64,000 bases of DNA from Kurthia gibsonii (GCF_006539985.1 NZ_BJOB01000004.1:1-64000); one strand, 5' to 3'; counted from the stretch's first letter, positions 44,885 through 53,971 are shown. Numbers and translations are program-made. Notes: generated by a model from the letters alone, not told the origin.

Positions 44885-44913
44885 ATATTAAAGCTAATGT
44901 TAAGTAATGTCAA
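44885..44913 (-). promoter_or_regulatory. Sigma-A promoter of the serine T-box operon
   Basis: On the minus strand a consensus TTGACA and TAATAT are separated by 17 bp, just upstream of the T-box stem I. Confidence 0.8.
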
Positions 44914-45224
44914 CGATAATTTAAAAAAATATTAAAAATAACCTTTTTTAAGACCTTTAAAAAGAATTAAAACGAACATTTTTAATTATTAATCATTTAA
45001 ATGTTCGTTCTTTTAGAGAGGACAATGAAAGCTTTGAAATTGTATCAGAGAGTAAAAGTAAAACGCTTACAATATTGAAGGTGTAAGGTTTAGGGGTTTC
45101 CGTAAACATTAAAAGTTCTTATCCATTAGTGTAGTAAAGTGTTAAAATACGTTTTTTTCATTCGTATAAATGTTCGTAACAAAAAGAAATAAAGGACTTT
45201 TCAGATTTTTCACGAATATTAATA
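44914..45224. other. Intergenic region between the T-box promoter and the enoyl-CoA hydratase gene
   Basis: About 310 bp with no ORF. A sequence near 45058-45073 (taaaacgcttacaat) resembles one side of a catabolite-responsive element, with two mismatches to the other side. The palindrome at 45225 follows. Confidence 0.4.
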
Positions 45225-45240
45225 ATGAATGATCATTCAT
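45225..45240. promoter_or_regulatory. Palindromic operator upstream of the enoyl-CoA hydratase gene
   Basis: A perfect 16-bp palindrome ATGAATGATCATTCAT, 19 bp before the start codon. It resembles half-sites of the B. subtilis FadR box (TGAATGA-N4-TCATTCA) but without the 4-bp spacer. A TetR-family repressor of fatty-acid genes is the likely ligand. Confidence 0.55.
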
Positions 45241-45258
45241 AATATAAGGGGTGTCCAT

Positions 45259-46035
45259 ATGACAGAAAAAACAATTCTTTTTGAACAGGTAGGGCGTGTT
45301 GCAACGATTACATTGAATCGACCAACGTCGATGAATGCAATTAATTTAGAAATGATGAAAGAGTTAGGCGATTGTTTTGAGGAGCTTCATCATCAACATG
45401 AAATTCAAGTCGTTATTTTAAAGGGACAGGGAAAGGCCTTTTCATCAGGTGGAGATATTAAAGGAATGATTCAAGGTGATTTAGATTTGGAAGAAGCTAT
45501 GACGCTTGTAGCGCGTTATACGCGTTTATTATATACATTACCGAAGATTGTCATTGCTCAAGTCCACGGGGCAGCAGCAGGGCTTGGATTGAGTACGGCG
45601 CTCGCAGCAGATTATGTCATCGCTGAAGAAACAGCTAAAATTGCGATGAACTTCATTGGTATTGGGTTAATTCCAGATGGTGGTGGGCATTTCTTCATGC
45701 AGGAGCGTTTAGGCAATGTGAAAGCAAAGCAAGCTATTTGGGTAGGAGAGGTTATGAGCGGTACAAAAGCACAGAAAATTGGTCTTGTGGATGAAATTGT
45801 AGCAGAGGGTGCTGTGGATGAATTTGTACAATCTATGGTGCAACGTTTTTCGCATGCGCCATTAAAAGCGATGATTGAGACGAAAAAGGTTCTAAATGAA
45901 CGCCGCTTACCAGAGCTCGAATCGGTTTTGTTGAAAGAGACAGAAGGTCAGAAGAAAATGCGAGATACAAAAGATCATATGGAAGGTATTCGCGCATTTG
46001 TAGAGAAGCGTAAACCAAACTTTAAAGGGGAGTAG
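45259..46035 (+). CDS. Enoyl-CoA hydratase/isomerase-family protein (YhaR-like)
   Basis: A 258-residue crotonase-fold enzyme, probably a soluble oligomer. The oxyanion-hole segments are AFSSGGDIKGM (about 60-70) and HGAAAGLGLSTALAADY (about 105-121). The Glu/Asp catalytic positions of classical hydratases are replaced by IGLIPDGGGHFF, as in PaaG/YhaR-type isomerases. It likely acts in fatty-acid or aromatic acyl-CoA oxidation. Synteny matches yhaR. The start follows ataagggg; an upstream ATG overlaps the operator. Confidence 0.85.
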   Translation: MTEKTILFEQVGRVATITLNRPTSMNAINLEMMKELGDCFEELHHQHEIQVVILKGQGKAFSSGGDIKGMIQGDLDLEEAMTLVARYTRLLYTLPKIVIAQVHGAAAGLGLSTALAADYVIAEETAKIAMNFIGIGLIPDGGGHFFMQERLGNVKAKQAIWVGEVMSGTKAQKIGLVDEIVAEGAVDEFVQSMVQRFSHAPLKAMIETKKVLNERRLPELESVLLKETEGQKKMRDTKDHMEGIRAFVEKRKPNFKGE

Positions 46036-46085
46036 AAAAGAGTAGGAATACCACACATATTTGTGGTTTCCTAGTCTTTATTTTT
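46036..46085. terminator. Bidirectional terminator
   Basis: gagtaggaataccaca pairs with tgtggtttcctagtc with small mismatches, T-rich on both ends, between convergent genes. Confidence 0.75.
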
Positions 46086-46266
46086 ACGAATGGAAAAGGA
46101 TGAGTTTTCCTTCTGAATTGACTAAGCGATGTGTAGCTTCACTTAATTCAAGTGAGGCGATTTTTTCAGCACCCGCTGTTTTGGCTTCATGATCGTTTTC
46201 AAATTCCCAATCTTCATCTAAAATAACTTCCCCAGTTGGTTGAAAAGCAGTAAAGCGAAATTTCAT
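46084..46266 (-). CDS. YhzD-like small protein
   Basis: A 60-residue soluble protein, MKFRFTAFQPTGEVILDEDW at the start and GKLILFHS at the end. This pattern resembles the YhzD family of Bacillales, whose function is unknown. Start after aaggggtg. A second copy of the FadR-like operator overlaps its promoter region. Confidence 0.65.
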   Translation of the reverse strand: MKFRFTAFQPTGEVILDEDWEFENDHEAKTAGAEKIASLELSEATHRLVNSEGKLILFHS

Positions 46267-46287
46267 TATAAAGCACCCCTTTTTAAA

Positions 46288-46309
46288 ATAATGAATACTT
46301 ATTCATTAT
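46288..46309. promoter_or_regulatory. Palindromic operator upstream of the YhzD-like gene
   Basis: 10-bp perfect arms ATAATGAATA and TATTCATTAT around CT. With the site at 45225 it defines TGAATRNNYATTCA. A TATAAT read on the minus strand overlaps it, so binding would block transcription of the YhzD-like gene. Confidence 0.55.
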
Positions 46310-46502
46310 AATATGAAATACTAAAAACTTTCTAGGGATAACTATGCTTTTCAAGGAATAGATAAAAAAAGTATGTACTATGATGAAATCGAATGGATTT
46401 AAAATACTTTCTTTTTTACCAAAGTGGTACAATAAATGTTATGTAAGTATCATATTGAAGCGTTTTTTAAAATACTTCAGAGGAAAGGAGATTGATTAAG
46501 AG

Positions 46503-47441
46503 ATGGAAGGAATTGCAACATTACGTGTTGGCGAAGCCGTCAACCAATATTTATTAATCAAACAAGCAACGAAGGGTGTTACAACAATGGGGAAACCATT
46601 TATGACCCTTATTTTGCAAGATAAGAGTGGCAGTATTGAATCGAAATTATGGGATGCAGGTGATGAACAAGTTCAAATGTATCCAGCAGGTGGTATTGTG
46701 CATATTAGTGGAGAAATTCAAGATTACAGAGGGAAGTTACAGTTACGCATTAAACAAATACGACCTGTAAAAGAAGGCGAACCAATTCAGGTGTCGGACC
46801 TTGTTCAATCTTCTGATACACCAAAAGAACAATTGTATGAGGAGTTACAATCTTATTTATTCGATATTCACAATCCAGCGATTAATCGTATTACAAGACA
46901 ATTAGTGAAAAAGCATGAGATTGCGTTTATGACATATCCAGCTGCGACAAAGAATCATCACGACTATGCATCGGGGTTAATTGATCACGTAACGTCAATG
47001 TTACGTCTAGGAAAGGCAATTGCAGATTTATACCCAACAATTAATCGAGATTTATTATATGCAGGGATTATTTTACATGATATCGGTAAAGTAGTAGAGC
47101 TATCAGGACCTGTTTCAACTGTTTATACAGTGAAGGGGAATTTACTGGGACATATTACAATTATGGTGTCTGAAATTGAAGTGATTGCAGAGGAACTTGG
47201 GATTGAAGGGGAGGAAGTAATGCTACTTCAACATATGGTGTTATCACATCATGGTAAAGAAGAGTGGGGTAGCCCGAAAAAACCAATGATTCAAGAAGCG
47301 GAGATTTTACATTATATTGATAATATTGATGCGAAGATGAATATGTTAAAACGCGCATTATCAAAAACAGAAGCAGGGGAATTTACAGAGCGTCTGTTTG
47401 CTCTTGATAATCGTGCTTTCTACAAACCAACAATTGAATAA
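46503..47441 (+). CDS. yhaM: 3'-5' exoribonuclease YhaM
   Basis: A 312-residue cytosolic nuclease. The N-terminal OB-fold (about 10-95, with [17 protein letters not shown]) binds RNA, and the HD domain (about 160-280) has [19 protein letters not shown] and the later [11 protein letters not shown] metal ligands. YhaM removes short single-stranded 3' tails. It starts 15 bp after aaaggag, a rather long spacing. Monocistronic. Confidence 0.94.
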   Translation: MEGIATLRVGEAVNQYLLIKQATKGVTTMGKPFMTLILQDKSGSIESKLWDAGDEQVQMYPAGGIVHISGEIQDYRGKLQLRIKQIRPVKEGEPIQVSDLVQSSDTPKEQLYEELQSYLFDIHNPAINRITRQLVKKHEIAFMTYPAATKNHHDYASGLIDHVTSMLRLGKAIADLYPTINRDLLYAGIILHDIGKVVELSGPVSTVYTVKGNLLGHITIMVSEIEVIAEELGIEGEEVMLLQHMVLSHHGKEEWGSPKKPMIQEAEILHYIDNIDAKMNMLKRALSKTEAGEFTERLFALDNRAFYKPTIE

Positions 47442-47443
47442 AT

Positions 47444-47487
47444 AAAAAAGCATGAGGAGAATCATAATTCTCCATCATGCTTTTTCT
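47444..47487. terminator. Bidirectional terminator between yhaM and prsA
   Basis: aaaaagcatgaggagaat pairs with attctccatcatgcttttt (one bulge), with T-runs in both directions. Confidence 0.92.
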
Positions 47488-47491
47488 TTAC

Positions 47492-48388
47492 TTATTTAGA
47501 AGAACCTAAGAATGAAGATAGAGCGTCTTTTAAATCTTTATCTTTGATTTTAATATCAGCATCTTTCATTAACTTAGCAATTTTTTCTTGTAGTTTTGTA
47601 GAGTTTGGATCTTCAGCTTTTGCTTTCTTAAGAGCAAGTGTTTGTTTGATTGCATCTTTTTCATCATCAAATGATTTACTTACTTCTTTCACACGTGTAT
47701 CTTCTAATTTAATGATATGGTAGCCATAGCTTGATTTTACTGGCTCAGAAATTTCACCTTTTTTCATTACATAAGCAGCATCAGTGAATTCTTGTACCAT
47801 TTGATCTGGACCGAACCAACCAAGTTCGCCGCCTTTAGATGCTGTACCTTGGTCTGTTGAGTTTTTCTTTGCAAGTTCAGCAAATTTCTTTGAATCTTTT
47901 TTTAATTCAGCTTCGATTTTCTTCGCTTCTTTTTCATCTGCTACTAAGATATGGCTCGCTTTTAATTCTTTCTTTGTGCGATCATAATATTCTTTCGCTT
48001 CTTTATCAGAGATTTTGATGCCGTCTGTTTGTGCTTTCTCTTGTAGAAGGTTCAGTTTAAGGTAGCGTTTGAATTTATCTTCTGTCATACCTTGAGACGC
48101 TAAGTAAGTTTTTAAATCTTGGCCTTGTGCTTCGATTTGTTCCTTTTGTTCTTTGTAACGTGTGTCTACTTCTTTATCAGATACTTTGTATTTGTTTTCA
48201 AGTACTTTTTCAATCATGATTAATTGAAGTGCTTGATCGCCCGCAGTTTCTTTTAGTTCTTTATAAAGTTGTTCTTGTGTTACATCGCCAACTTTAGAAG
48301 TGACTACCTTCTCGTCACCTGAATTACCACAAGCAGCTAAACCTAGTACTGAAGCCGCAAGTGTCAATGTTAATACTGTCTTTTTCAT
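47492..48388 (-). CDS. prsA: Foldase lipoprotein PrsA
   Basis: A 298-residue lipoprotein. The signal peptide ends at LGLAACG (Cys20). N- and C-terminal chaperone regions flank a parvulin peptidyl-prolyl isomerase domain (about 130-230, ASHILVADEKEA and GGELGWFGPDQM). It folds secreted proteins outside the membrane and is usually essential. Start is the ATG after ttgggagag, not the in-frame codon six residues upstream. Monocistronic. Confidence 0.94.
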   Translation of the reverse strand: MKKTVLTLTLAASVLGLAACGNSGDEKVVTSKVGDVTQEQLYKELKETAGDQALQLIMIEKVLENKYKVSDKEVDTRYKEQKEQIEAQGQDLKTYLASQGMTEDKFKRYLKLNLLQEKAQTDGIKISDKEAKEYYDRTKKELKASHILVADEKEAKKIEAELKKDSKKFAELAKKNSTDQGTASKGGELGWFGPDQMVQEFTDAAYVMKKGEISEPVKSSYGYHIIKLEDTRVKEVSKSFDDEKDAIKQTLALKKAKAEDPNSTKLQEKIAKLMKDADIKIKDKDLKDALSSFLGSSK

Positions 48389-48650
48389 TATTAAATTCTC
48401 TCCCAACCTAATATCTCTTTAAGCCTAATAAACCATTGCTTTTGTAACTATACCATAGAACGATAAAAAAATAAAAAGGTTGCCTATACAACGATATGAA
48501 AAAAATACATATTTTACTATATTATTTTTTAAAAAAATATTTATCTGCTTTTTACACTAAAAATATGCAAATAAAAACAGAACCAGCGACGTTCGCTGCT
48601 CCTGTTTATAATCTAAGTATAAAATATACGTTTTAAGATAGAAGTGAGGC

Positions 48651-48833
48651 TTAAATTGAATAGTAGGTCTTTAAATATAAAGAAACTAATAAAATCGTGA
48701 TTAAGATATTGATTGTTCTGTATACCGTTGGTTGTTTTTCTTCTGGAATTTCTTTTCTGGCGCATAGAGCATATGTCATGCGATTGATCTGGAATAAGTA
48801 AAAAACCGCAAATAAAATGACGATTATAATCAA
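48651..48833 (-). CDS. Small two-helix membrane protein
   Basis: 60 residues with hydrophobic helices at about 1-14 and 41-57 joined by a charged loop (CARKEIPEEKQPTVYRT). TTG start, 7 bp after aaggggg, supports it over the overlapping longer frame. No family recognised. It sits between prsA and the YhaJ-like gene, where B. subtilis has other small genes. Confidence 0.55.
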   Translation of the reverse strand: MIIIVILFAVFYLFQINRMTYALCARKEIPEEKQPTVYRTINILITILLVSLYLKTYYSI

Positions 48834-48881
48834 GACCGTTCCCCCTTCCTATCATACACTTCAAGCATATCAAATGAACTG

Positions 48882-49460
48882 TTATGCTGACAAGTTTGTT
48901 CGCGTATTTGTATAAGGAACTAATATTTCAAAACCTTTATCTGTTTCTTCGACCAATGCTTTTTTAGGTGTCTTTAATAAATGTTTCGCATATAACAAGT
49001 CAATAAGACAAAGTCCACTATGATAAGCGAGTAGAATCGTAAAGTAGTGGCGGAAACTTGGTAATGTGATAGCACCTATAATAAAGATCGAGTTAATAAT
49101 AATAAAAGGCATTATAAGTGAAATCAAATAGCGTGATTTCATAATTGGTTCATGAATTCGCATATTTAAAAGGGGAATAATCCCGAATTTTCTTTCGACT
49201 GAAAAGCGTAGTCGATTGCGATAACGTGCAATCGGCATAAAATGTAATAATTTATGCAAAGGGTATGTCAATAATAAAACGAGTAAAAACCATGAAAATC
49301 GTTGATCAGACATAGGACCGTGACGAAAGACATTAATTGAAATATAGAAAAACGAAAAAACAATAAAAACGAAAATCATCGAAAATAGAAAAATACGATC
49401 ATGTCCGTATTGTTTTTGCACATTAATAGTTTTCCAACAATGCACTGTAAGCATCTCCAT
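48882..49460 (-). CDS. DUF3267 membrane protein (YhaJ-like)
   Basis: A 192-residue protein with about four hydrophobic spans. The family's zincin-like motif is present only as LHKLLHFMPI (His-x3-His, with Lys instead of Glu), so proteolysis is doubtful. The C-terminal YHSGLCLIDLLYAKHLLK is typical of DUF3267. Synteny with scoC fits yhaJ. A half cre-like sequence (aacgcttacaat) lies upstream at about 49604. Confidence 0.75.
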   Translation of the reverse strand: MEMLTVHCWKTINVQKQYGHDRIFLFSMIFVFIVFSFFYISINVFRHGPMSDQRFSWFLLVLLLTYPLHKLLHFMPIARYRNRLRFSVERKFGIIPLLNMRIHEPIMKSRYLISLIMPFIIINSIFIIGAITLPSFRHYFTILLAYHSGLCLIDLLYAKHLLKTPKKALVEETDKGFEILVPYTNTRTNLSA

Positions 49461-49631
49461 TCATTCATAACTGAAGGGCTTCCAAGTAGTAGTCCTTCCT
49501 TTGTACAGCGACGTTCCCAAAACAGGGAATAAAAATCGTCGATACATAACATAAGTCTTTTTAATGACAAAAGCAAGTACTTTTTTTAGTATGAATTTAA
49601 GAGAACGCTTACAATGTGATGGTATCAATAA

Positions 49632-49666
49632 ATCCTCTCCAATAAAGAAATTGAAGAGGATTTTTG
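49632..49666 (-). terminator. Terminator downstream of scoC
   Basis: aatcctctccaat pairs with attgaagaggatt (one mismatch). T-rich on the plus side and weaker on the minus side. Confidence 0.6.
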
Positions 49667-49672
49667 ATTATG

Positions 49673-50194
49673 TTATAACTGTTTTTCCATGTTCTCAAAT
49701 GACTTTTCAAAAATATCCATGAAGTCGTCACCATAAATGTTACGGATGACAGCCATTAACTCAAGATACTGCGGGAATTTACCATACATTTCTTTTAACG
49801 GAAGCGAACCGTCGACTACAGTATGATTTGTTTTGTCGTAGTTGTCATTTAGATCTTGCAACAGTGCTTGACCTTTTTCTGTAATCTCAACGTATGTATT
49901 TCGCTTATCATCATCACGTTTAGAGAAAGAAAGTAATCCTCGTTCTTCAAGATTTTTTGAGAAGTTAAATGCTGTTGATACATGCATAACACCAAATTTA
50001 GCGATATCTGAAATAGACGCGCCCTCTAAATTAGATGCAATACAAAGAACGTGATGCTCATTGATGTTTAAGTCATACGGTTTAATCCAGGCTTGCCAAT
50101 CTTTTTCAACAGCCTTCCAAAGTGCTTTAGATAAATGGGCAATTCGTTGTGAATAAATCATGGCTTCTTTCACCGAATATAAATCTTCAGACAT
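49673..50194 (-). CDS. scoC: MarR-family transition-state regulator ScoC (Hpr)
   Basis: A 173-residue dimeric winged-helix regulator. The MarR domain (about 15-150) has the recognition segment [20 protein letters not shown] and wing [14 protein letters not shown]. ScoC represses extracellular protease and oligopeptide-transport genes and motility in B. subtilis, so it may control the opp sets in this window. Gene order with yhaH and trpP is conserved. Confidence 0.92.
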   Translation of the reverse strand: MSEDLYSVKEAMIYSQRIAHLSKALWKAVEKDWQAWIKPYDLNINEHHVLCIASNLEGASISDIAKFGVMHVSTAFNFSKNLEERGLLSFSKRDDDKRNTYVEITEKGQALLQDLNDNYDKTNHTVVDGSLPLKEMYGKFPQYLELMAVIRNIYGDDFMDIFEKSFENMEKQL

Positions 50195-50295
50195 GCTACC
50201 ACCACTTTCGCATTTTTTTTCATTATATCATTATTTCCCAAAAATATACAACGAGAAAAGAATGAAATAAATGAATTTTTAAAATCTTCATGCTC

Positions 50296-50691
50296 TTAGT
50301 TTGTTGAGCCCTTTTTTTTCTTCAGTGTAATTTTTTGAAGCTCTTCCATCTCAGCGTTTAATTCATCGGCTGATTTTTTTAAACCTTCAATGTGTTTCTT
50401 CAAGTTTTCTTGTGATGGAGCTGAAGTTTCTTGGAATCTACTAATAGCTTCTTTAATACCTGAAACTGCATCAGGTAGCGTGTTTTGAACTTCATATTTA
50501 ATCGAATTAACCGATTGCTTAATCATTGTAATTCGTTGCTGTAATTCGTTCTTAATGTCTGAGGAGTTATTTTTATACTGTGTTAAAGAACCCTTTAATT
50601 CCTTACCTGATTTTGGAGTTGTGAATAATGTTACGGCAGCACCTGCTACAAGACCAGCGCCGATGCCAAGCACAAATGTTTTTACATTCAT
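50296..50691 (-). CDS. yhaH: YtxH-domain protein (YhaH)
   Basis: 131 residues. An N-terminal hydrophobic segment with GIGAGLVAGAAVTLFTTPKSGKE (YtxH signature) is followed by a long coiled coil. The family is linked to general stress; the molecular role is unknown. Confidence 0.85.
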   Translation of the reverse strand: MNVKTFVLGIGAGLVAGAAVTLFTTPKSGKELKGSLTQYKNNSSDIKNELQQRITMIKQSVNSIKYEVQNTLPDAVSGIKEAISRFQETSAPSQENLKKHIEGLKKSADELNAEMEELQKITLKKKKGSTN

Positions 50692-50850
50692 ATGTGAAAA
50701 GCTCCTTCCTAATGATAATATTTCCTTTTTTTATTATATTAAAACATGATTCAAGAAAAATAAAAGCGGTTGCCCTCAAAAGTCATCGTCTTTTCATCAA
50801 TTTCTAATGAGTAGCGCCTAACTTTTAGTAGCAACCGATTTTCGTCTTAC

Positions 50851-51378
50851 TTATGCATGTGACAATGAAGTATCAAACTTAGAGCGTTTTACGAGTGTTG
50901 TAATAATAGGATAGATTACAACAAACGCAATGATATTAATCGCAATTGCTGGTAGTACAACAGTTGAGAATAGTGCAATAAATGGAATGTTTGCACCAAT
51001 CACTAAAATCGCTGATCCTAAAAATACACTGCCTGAAATGATTGTTCCTACGCCAACTAATATAGCTGATGAGACAAAATTCTTTGCTTGTCCTTTTAAT
51101 AGTTTCACAAGGAATAATACTACGTACGCAGTTACAAACTTATCGATCACGTTCGGTACAAAACCACCAGGGAATGTAGAAAATAGACCAGATAAAATCC
51201 CTGTTGTGACAGCTAACAAGAATACGTCACGAGAATTCGGGAATAGGAAAATACCGATAAACATCATCGTTAACATGAAATCTGGTTTCATTCCTCCGTT
51301 GAATCCTGGGATGACTAAATACAGTGCAGCACCTACCGCAACAAGTAATGCCATTAATACTAAGTTTTTTGTTTTCAT
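50851..51378 (-). CDS. trpP: Tryptophan transporter TrpP
   Basis: A 175-residue membrane protein with five to six hydrophobic helices. MALLVAVGAALYLVIPG near the start and PNVIDKFVTAYVV are typical of TrpP (YhaG). In B. subtilis it imports tryptophan and its translation is repressed by TRAP. The same control is likely here because a (G/T)AG array with 2-nt spacing covers the ribosome-binding site. It lies downstream of hit. Confidence 0.9.
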   Translation of the reverse strand: MKTKNLVLMALLVAVGAALYLVIPGFNGGMKPDFMLTMMFIGIFLFPNSRDVFLLAVTTGILSGLFSTFPGGFVPNVIDKFVTAYVVLFLVKLLKGQAKNFVSSAILVGVGTIISGSVFLGSAILVIGANIPFIALFSTVVLPAIAINIIAFVVIYPIITTLVKRSKFDTSLSHA

Positions 51379-51380
51379 TT

Positions 51381-51431
51381 CTCATCTCTCCTAAGCTCTT
51401 CTAAAATTTTTTCGTCTCCTAACGTCTCCTC
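51381..51431 (-). promoter_or_regulatory. TRAP-binding triplet array over the trpP ribosome-binding site
   Basis: Reading the mRNA strand immediately before the ATG: TAG-aa-GAG-ct-TAG-ga-GAG-at-GAG-aa-ATG, five triplets with exact 2-nt spacers. Ten bases upstream stands GAG-ga-GAC-gt-TAG-ga-GAC, four more in the same register. TRAP binds 9-11 such triplets and would cover the Shine-Dalgarno. Confidence 0.8.
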
Positions 51432-51456
51432 GTGAGCGTTAGCGAAACTTAGCGTA

Positions 51457-51485
51457 ATTCTATCGTGTCAACCACGTAAAATCAA
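51457..51485 (-). promoter_or_regulatory. Sigma-A promoter of trpP
   Basis: On the minus strand TTGATT and TAGAAT are separated by 17 bp, just after the hit stop. Confidence 0.6.
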
Positions 51486-51491
51486 GTGCGC

Positions 51492-51917
51492 TTACTTATT
51501 TAATTGTGCAGCAATTTCATCTGCTACTTGTGTAATAACATCAGAAGTAAACTCGTCTTCTTTTGTTTTCCAAATTGGCTTGTAGCCATCTTTTTCATCG
51601 TAACGAGGGATGAAGTGAAGATGGAAGTGGAATACACTTTGTTCCGCAGCTTCACCATTGTTGTTTAATAAGTTCATACCTGCAGGTTGGAATGCATCTT
51701 TAATCGCATTCGCAATTACAGGTGCAACAGAGAATAGATGCGATGCTGTTTCAGGAGATAATTCGAATACATTCGCAACATGCTCTTTTGGAATTAATAA
51801 TGTATGACCTTTTGATAAAGGCGTAATGTCCATAAAGGCATATACGTAATCATCCTCATACACTTTTTTACTTGGAATAGAACCGTCAATAATTTTACAA
51901 AATACGCAATCAGCCAT
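51492..51917 (-). CDS. hit: HIT-family hydrolase
   Basis: A 141-residue cytosolic nucleotide hydrolase or transferase of the Hint type. CVFCKIIDGSIPSKKVYED at the N terminus contains the zinc pair, and the catalytic triad is HFHLHFIPR (about 98-106). Substrates are nucleotide-amidates or dinucleotides. It is divergent from ecsA, as in B. subtilis. Confidence 0.93.
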   Translation of the reverse strand: MADCVFCKIIDGSIPSKKVYEDDYVYAFMDITPLSKGHTLLIPKEHVANVFELSPETASHLFSVAPVIANAIKDAFQPAGMNLLNNNGEAAEQSVFHFHLHFIPRYDEKDGYKPIWKTKEDEFTSDVITQVADEIAAQLNK

Positions 51918-52052
51918 TCTATTTCACACACCTTTCATATATTTCTTTCTATTCTATCATATGACAACTGCGATATAATTGAATTTTTGATAAACTAAGT
52001 ATATTCAAATAGGATGTTTCAGGCAATTGTGTCTGAGAATGGAGTGATGAAG

Positions 52053-52793
52053 ATGTCAATATTAGAAGTATCTGCTGTAACAGGTGGTTATACAAGAAAA
52101 CCCGTTATACACGATTTAAACTTCAAACTAGAAGCAGGTGAGCTAGTCGGCTTAGTTGGTCTGAACGGTGCAGGGAAAAGTACAGCAATCAAACATATCA
52201 TTGGAATGATGCAACCACAAAAAGGAACAATTAAAATTAATGGAAAAACGATGAAAGAGAATATGGATGTATACCGAACTTCTTTTTCATACATTCCTGA
52301 GACACCTGTTTTATATGATGAACTAACATTAAAAGAGCATTTAGAATTAACAGCGATGGCGTACGGAATCGATTTAGAAACGATGCGTGAGCGTGTTGCC
52401 CCGTTACTCAGTGAATTCCGTATGGAAAAACGATTGAATTGGTTCCCATCTCACTTTTCAAAAGGAATGCGTCAAAAAGTTATGATTATGTGTGCTTTCT
52501 TAGTAGAACCATCTCTGTATATTATTGATGAACCATTTTTAGGGCTTGATCCACTTGCCATTTCACTATTACTTGAACAAATGGATGAGAAGAAAAAAGA
52601 AGGTGCAGCCATTTTAATGTCAACGCATGTATTAGCTACTGCTGAAAAACATTGTGATAAAATTCTACTGCTTCACAACGGATATGTCCGTGCATTTGGT
52701 ACGATGGATGACTTACGCCAATCTTTCAACATGCCAGATGCGACGTTAGATGACTTATACATCGCGATGACAAAGGAAAAAGAACATGAGTAA
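52053..52793 (+). CDS. ecsA: ABC transporter ATP-binding protein EcsA
   Basis: A 246-residue ATPase with Walker A GLNGAGKST (about 36-44), signature FSKGMRQK (a variant of LSGGQ seen in EcsA) and Walker B YIIDEPFLGLDP. EcsAB affects secretion, competence and activity of an intramembrane protease in B. subtilis. Start is the ATG 7 bp after ggagtg; the longer upstream frame is not supported. It overlaps ecsB by 8 nt. Confidence 0.93.
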   Translation: MSILEVSAVTGGYTRKPVIHDLNFKLEAGELVGLVGLNGAGKSTAIKHIIGMMQPQKGTIKINGKTMKENMDVYRTSFSYIPETPVLYDELTLKEHLELTAMAYGIDLETMRERVAPLLSEFRMEKRLNWFPSHFSKGMRQKVMIMCAFLVEPSLYIIDEPFLGLDPLAISLLLEQMDEKKKEGAAILMSTHVLATAEKHCDKILLLHNGYVRAFGTMDDLRQSFNMPDATLDDLYIAMTKEKEHE

Positions 52794-53967
52794 TTTACAA
52801 GATGTTTGGCGTAAACGGTTTAATTACTATATAACAGAATTACAAAAATATATGCGCTATATCTTCACAGGTCATATGGCACTCGTTATTGTATTTTTAC
52901 TTGGTGCTGGCGGTTATCAGTACAGTGAATGGTTAAAAGTCGCACCGCATGACTTCCCAACGATTCTTTTCGTCACAACAGTGATGGGGATTGTTCTCAC
53001 AATGAGTAAACCTGTAACGCTTATTAAGAAGCCAGACGAAGTATATTTATTACCACTTGAGACAAAGATGCCAATGTACTTTAATCGTGTTTTAAACTAC
53101 ACCGTCTTCAGTCAATTAGGAGTCGCGCTCGTCGTCTATCTTGTGATGTGGCCGATGATGCGACAAGTGGGCGAAATTGAGGTTTCTGGGATTGCAATCG
53201 GATTAGCTTTCACTGTATTACTAAAATGGTGGAATGTACATGTGGAATTCATGTTCCGCTGGGCGACAAAAGGTCGTTATGTTTGGCTAGACCGCATTGT
53301 ACGAGGTATTCTTTCAGGTGTATTCTTATACTTCTTATTAAATCATGACAGTTTATACGCGATTATTATGATTATCATTTTGGCACTTTATCCTGTCATG
53401 TGTAAGAAAAAAACATTGGAAGAGCCATTCCCTTACGAACACTTTGTAAAATTAGAAGAAAATCGCATGATGCGTATTTACCGCTTTGCGAATTACTTTA
53501 CGGATGTACCTGCTGTAAAAGGAAATATTAAAAGAAGACGCTATCTGGACTTCCTTGTGAATGCTGTACCGAAAACGAAAAAAACAACATTCGAATATTA
53601 TTTAGTTAGAAGCTTTATAAGAACGGATGATTATTTCTTCCTTTGGTTCCGTCTTACGGTGATTACAGCGTTAGTAGCAGCATTTGTGAATATGCCGATT
53701 ATTGTAGGGATTGTCGCAGCAGCTCTTGCTTTTGCTACAGCGATTCAATTAAAACAAGCACTAGGAAAGCCAGTCGATTTCTCAATGAGTATGCTCTATC
53801 CATTACCAGTTGATGCACGTCAAAAAGCCGCACAAAAAGTAACGCGCTATACATTAATTGCACAAGCAGTAATTGTAACGCTTGCAGGCATTGGTACACC
53901 TTACTGCTACTTACAAGGCATTGTTATTCTCGTAGTAGGAGAAATTACATTACGCTTATCAAAATAA
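52786..53967 (+). CDS. ecsB: ABC transporter permease EcsB
   Basis: A 393-residue membrane protein with several hydrophobic clusters (about 28-50, 100-165, 180-215, 290-390). It is the membrane partner of EcsA. ecsC does not follow; an LLM oxidoreductase gene occupies its place. Confidence 0.92.
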   Translation: MSNLQDVWRKRFNYYITELQKYMRYIFTGHMALVIVFLLGAGGYQYSEWLKVAPHDFPTILFVTTVMGIVLTMSKPVTLIKKPDEVYLLPLETKMPMYFNRVLNYTVFSQLGVALVVYLVMWPMMRQVGEIEVSGIAIGLAFTVLLKWWNVHVEFMFRWATKGRYVWLDRIVRGILSGVFLYFLLNHDSLYAIIMIIILALYPVMCKKKTLEEPFPYEHFVKLEENRMMRIYRFANYFTDVPAVKGNIKRRRYLDFLVNAVPKTKKTTFEYYLVRSFIRTDDYFFLWFRLTVITALVAAFVNMPIIVGIVAAALAFATAIQLKQALGKPVDFSMSMLYPLPVDARQKAAQKVTRYTLIAQAVIVTLAGIGTPYCYLQGIVILVVGEITLRLSK

Positions 53968-53971
53968 TACG

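Noticed and set aside
45225-45240. Canonical FadR box
   Set aside because: The half-sites match, but the 4-bp centre of the B. subtilis consensus is missing; it is reported only as FadR-like.
48613-48873. An 86-codon minus-strand frame overlapping the 60-residue membrane protein
   Set aside because: The overlapping TTG-started frame has a strong ribosome-binding site and a membrane-protein pattern; the longer one has neither.
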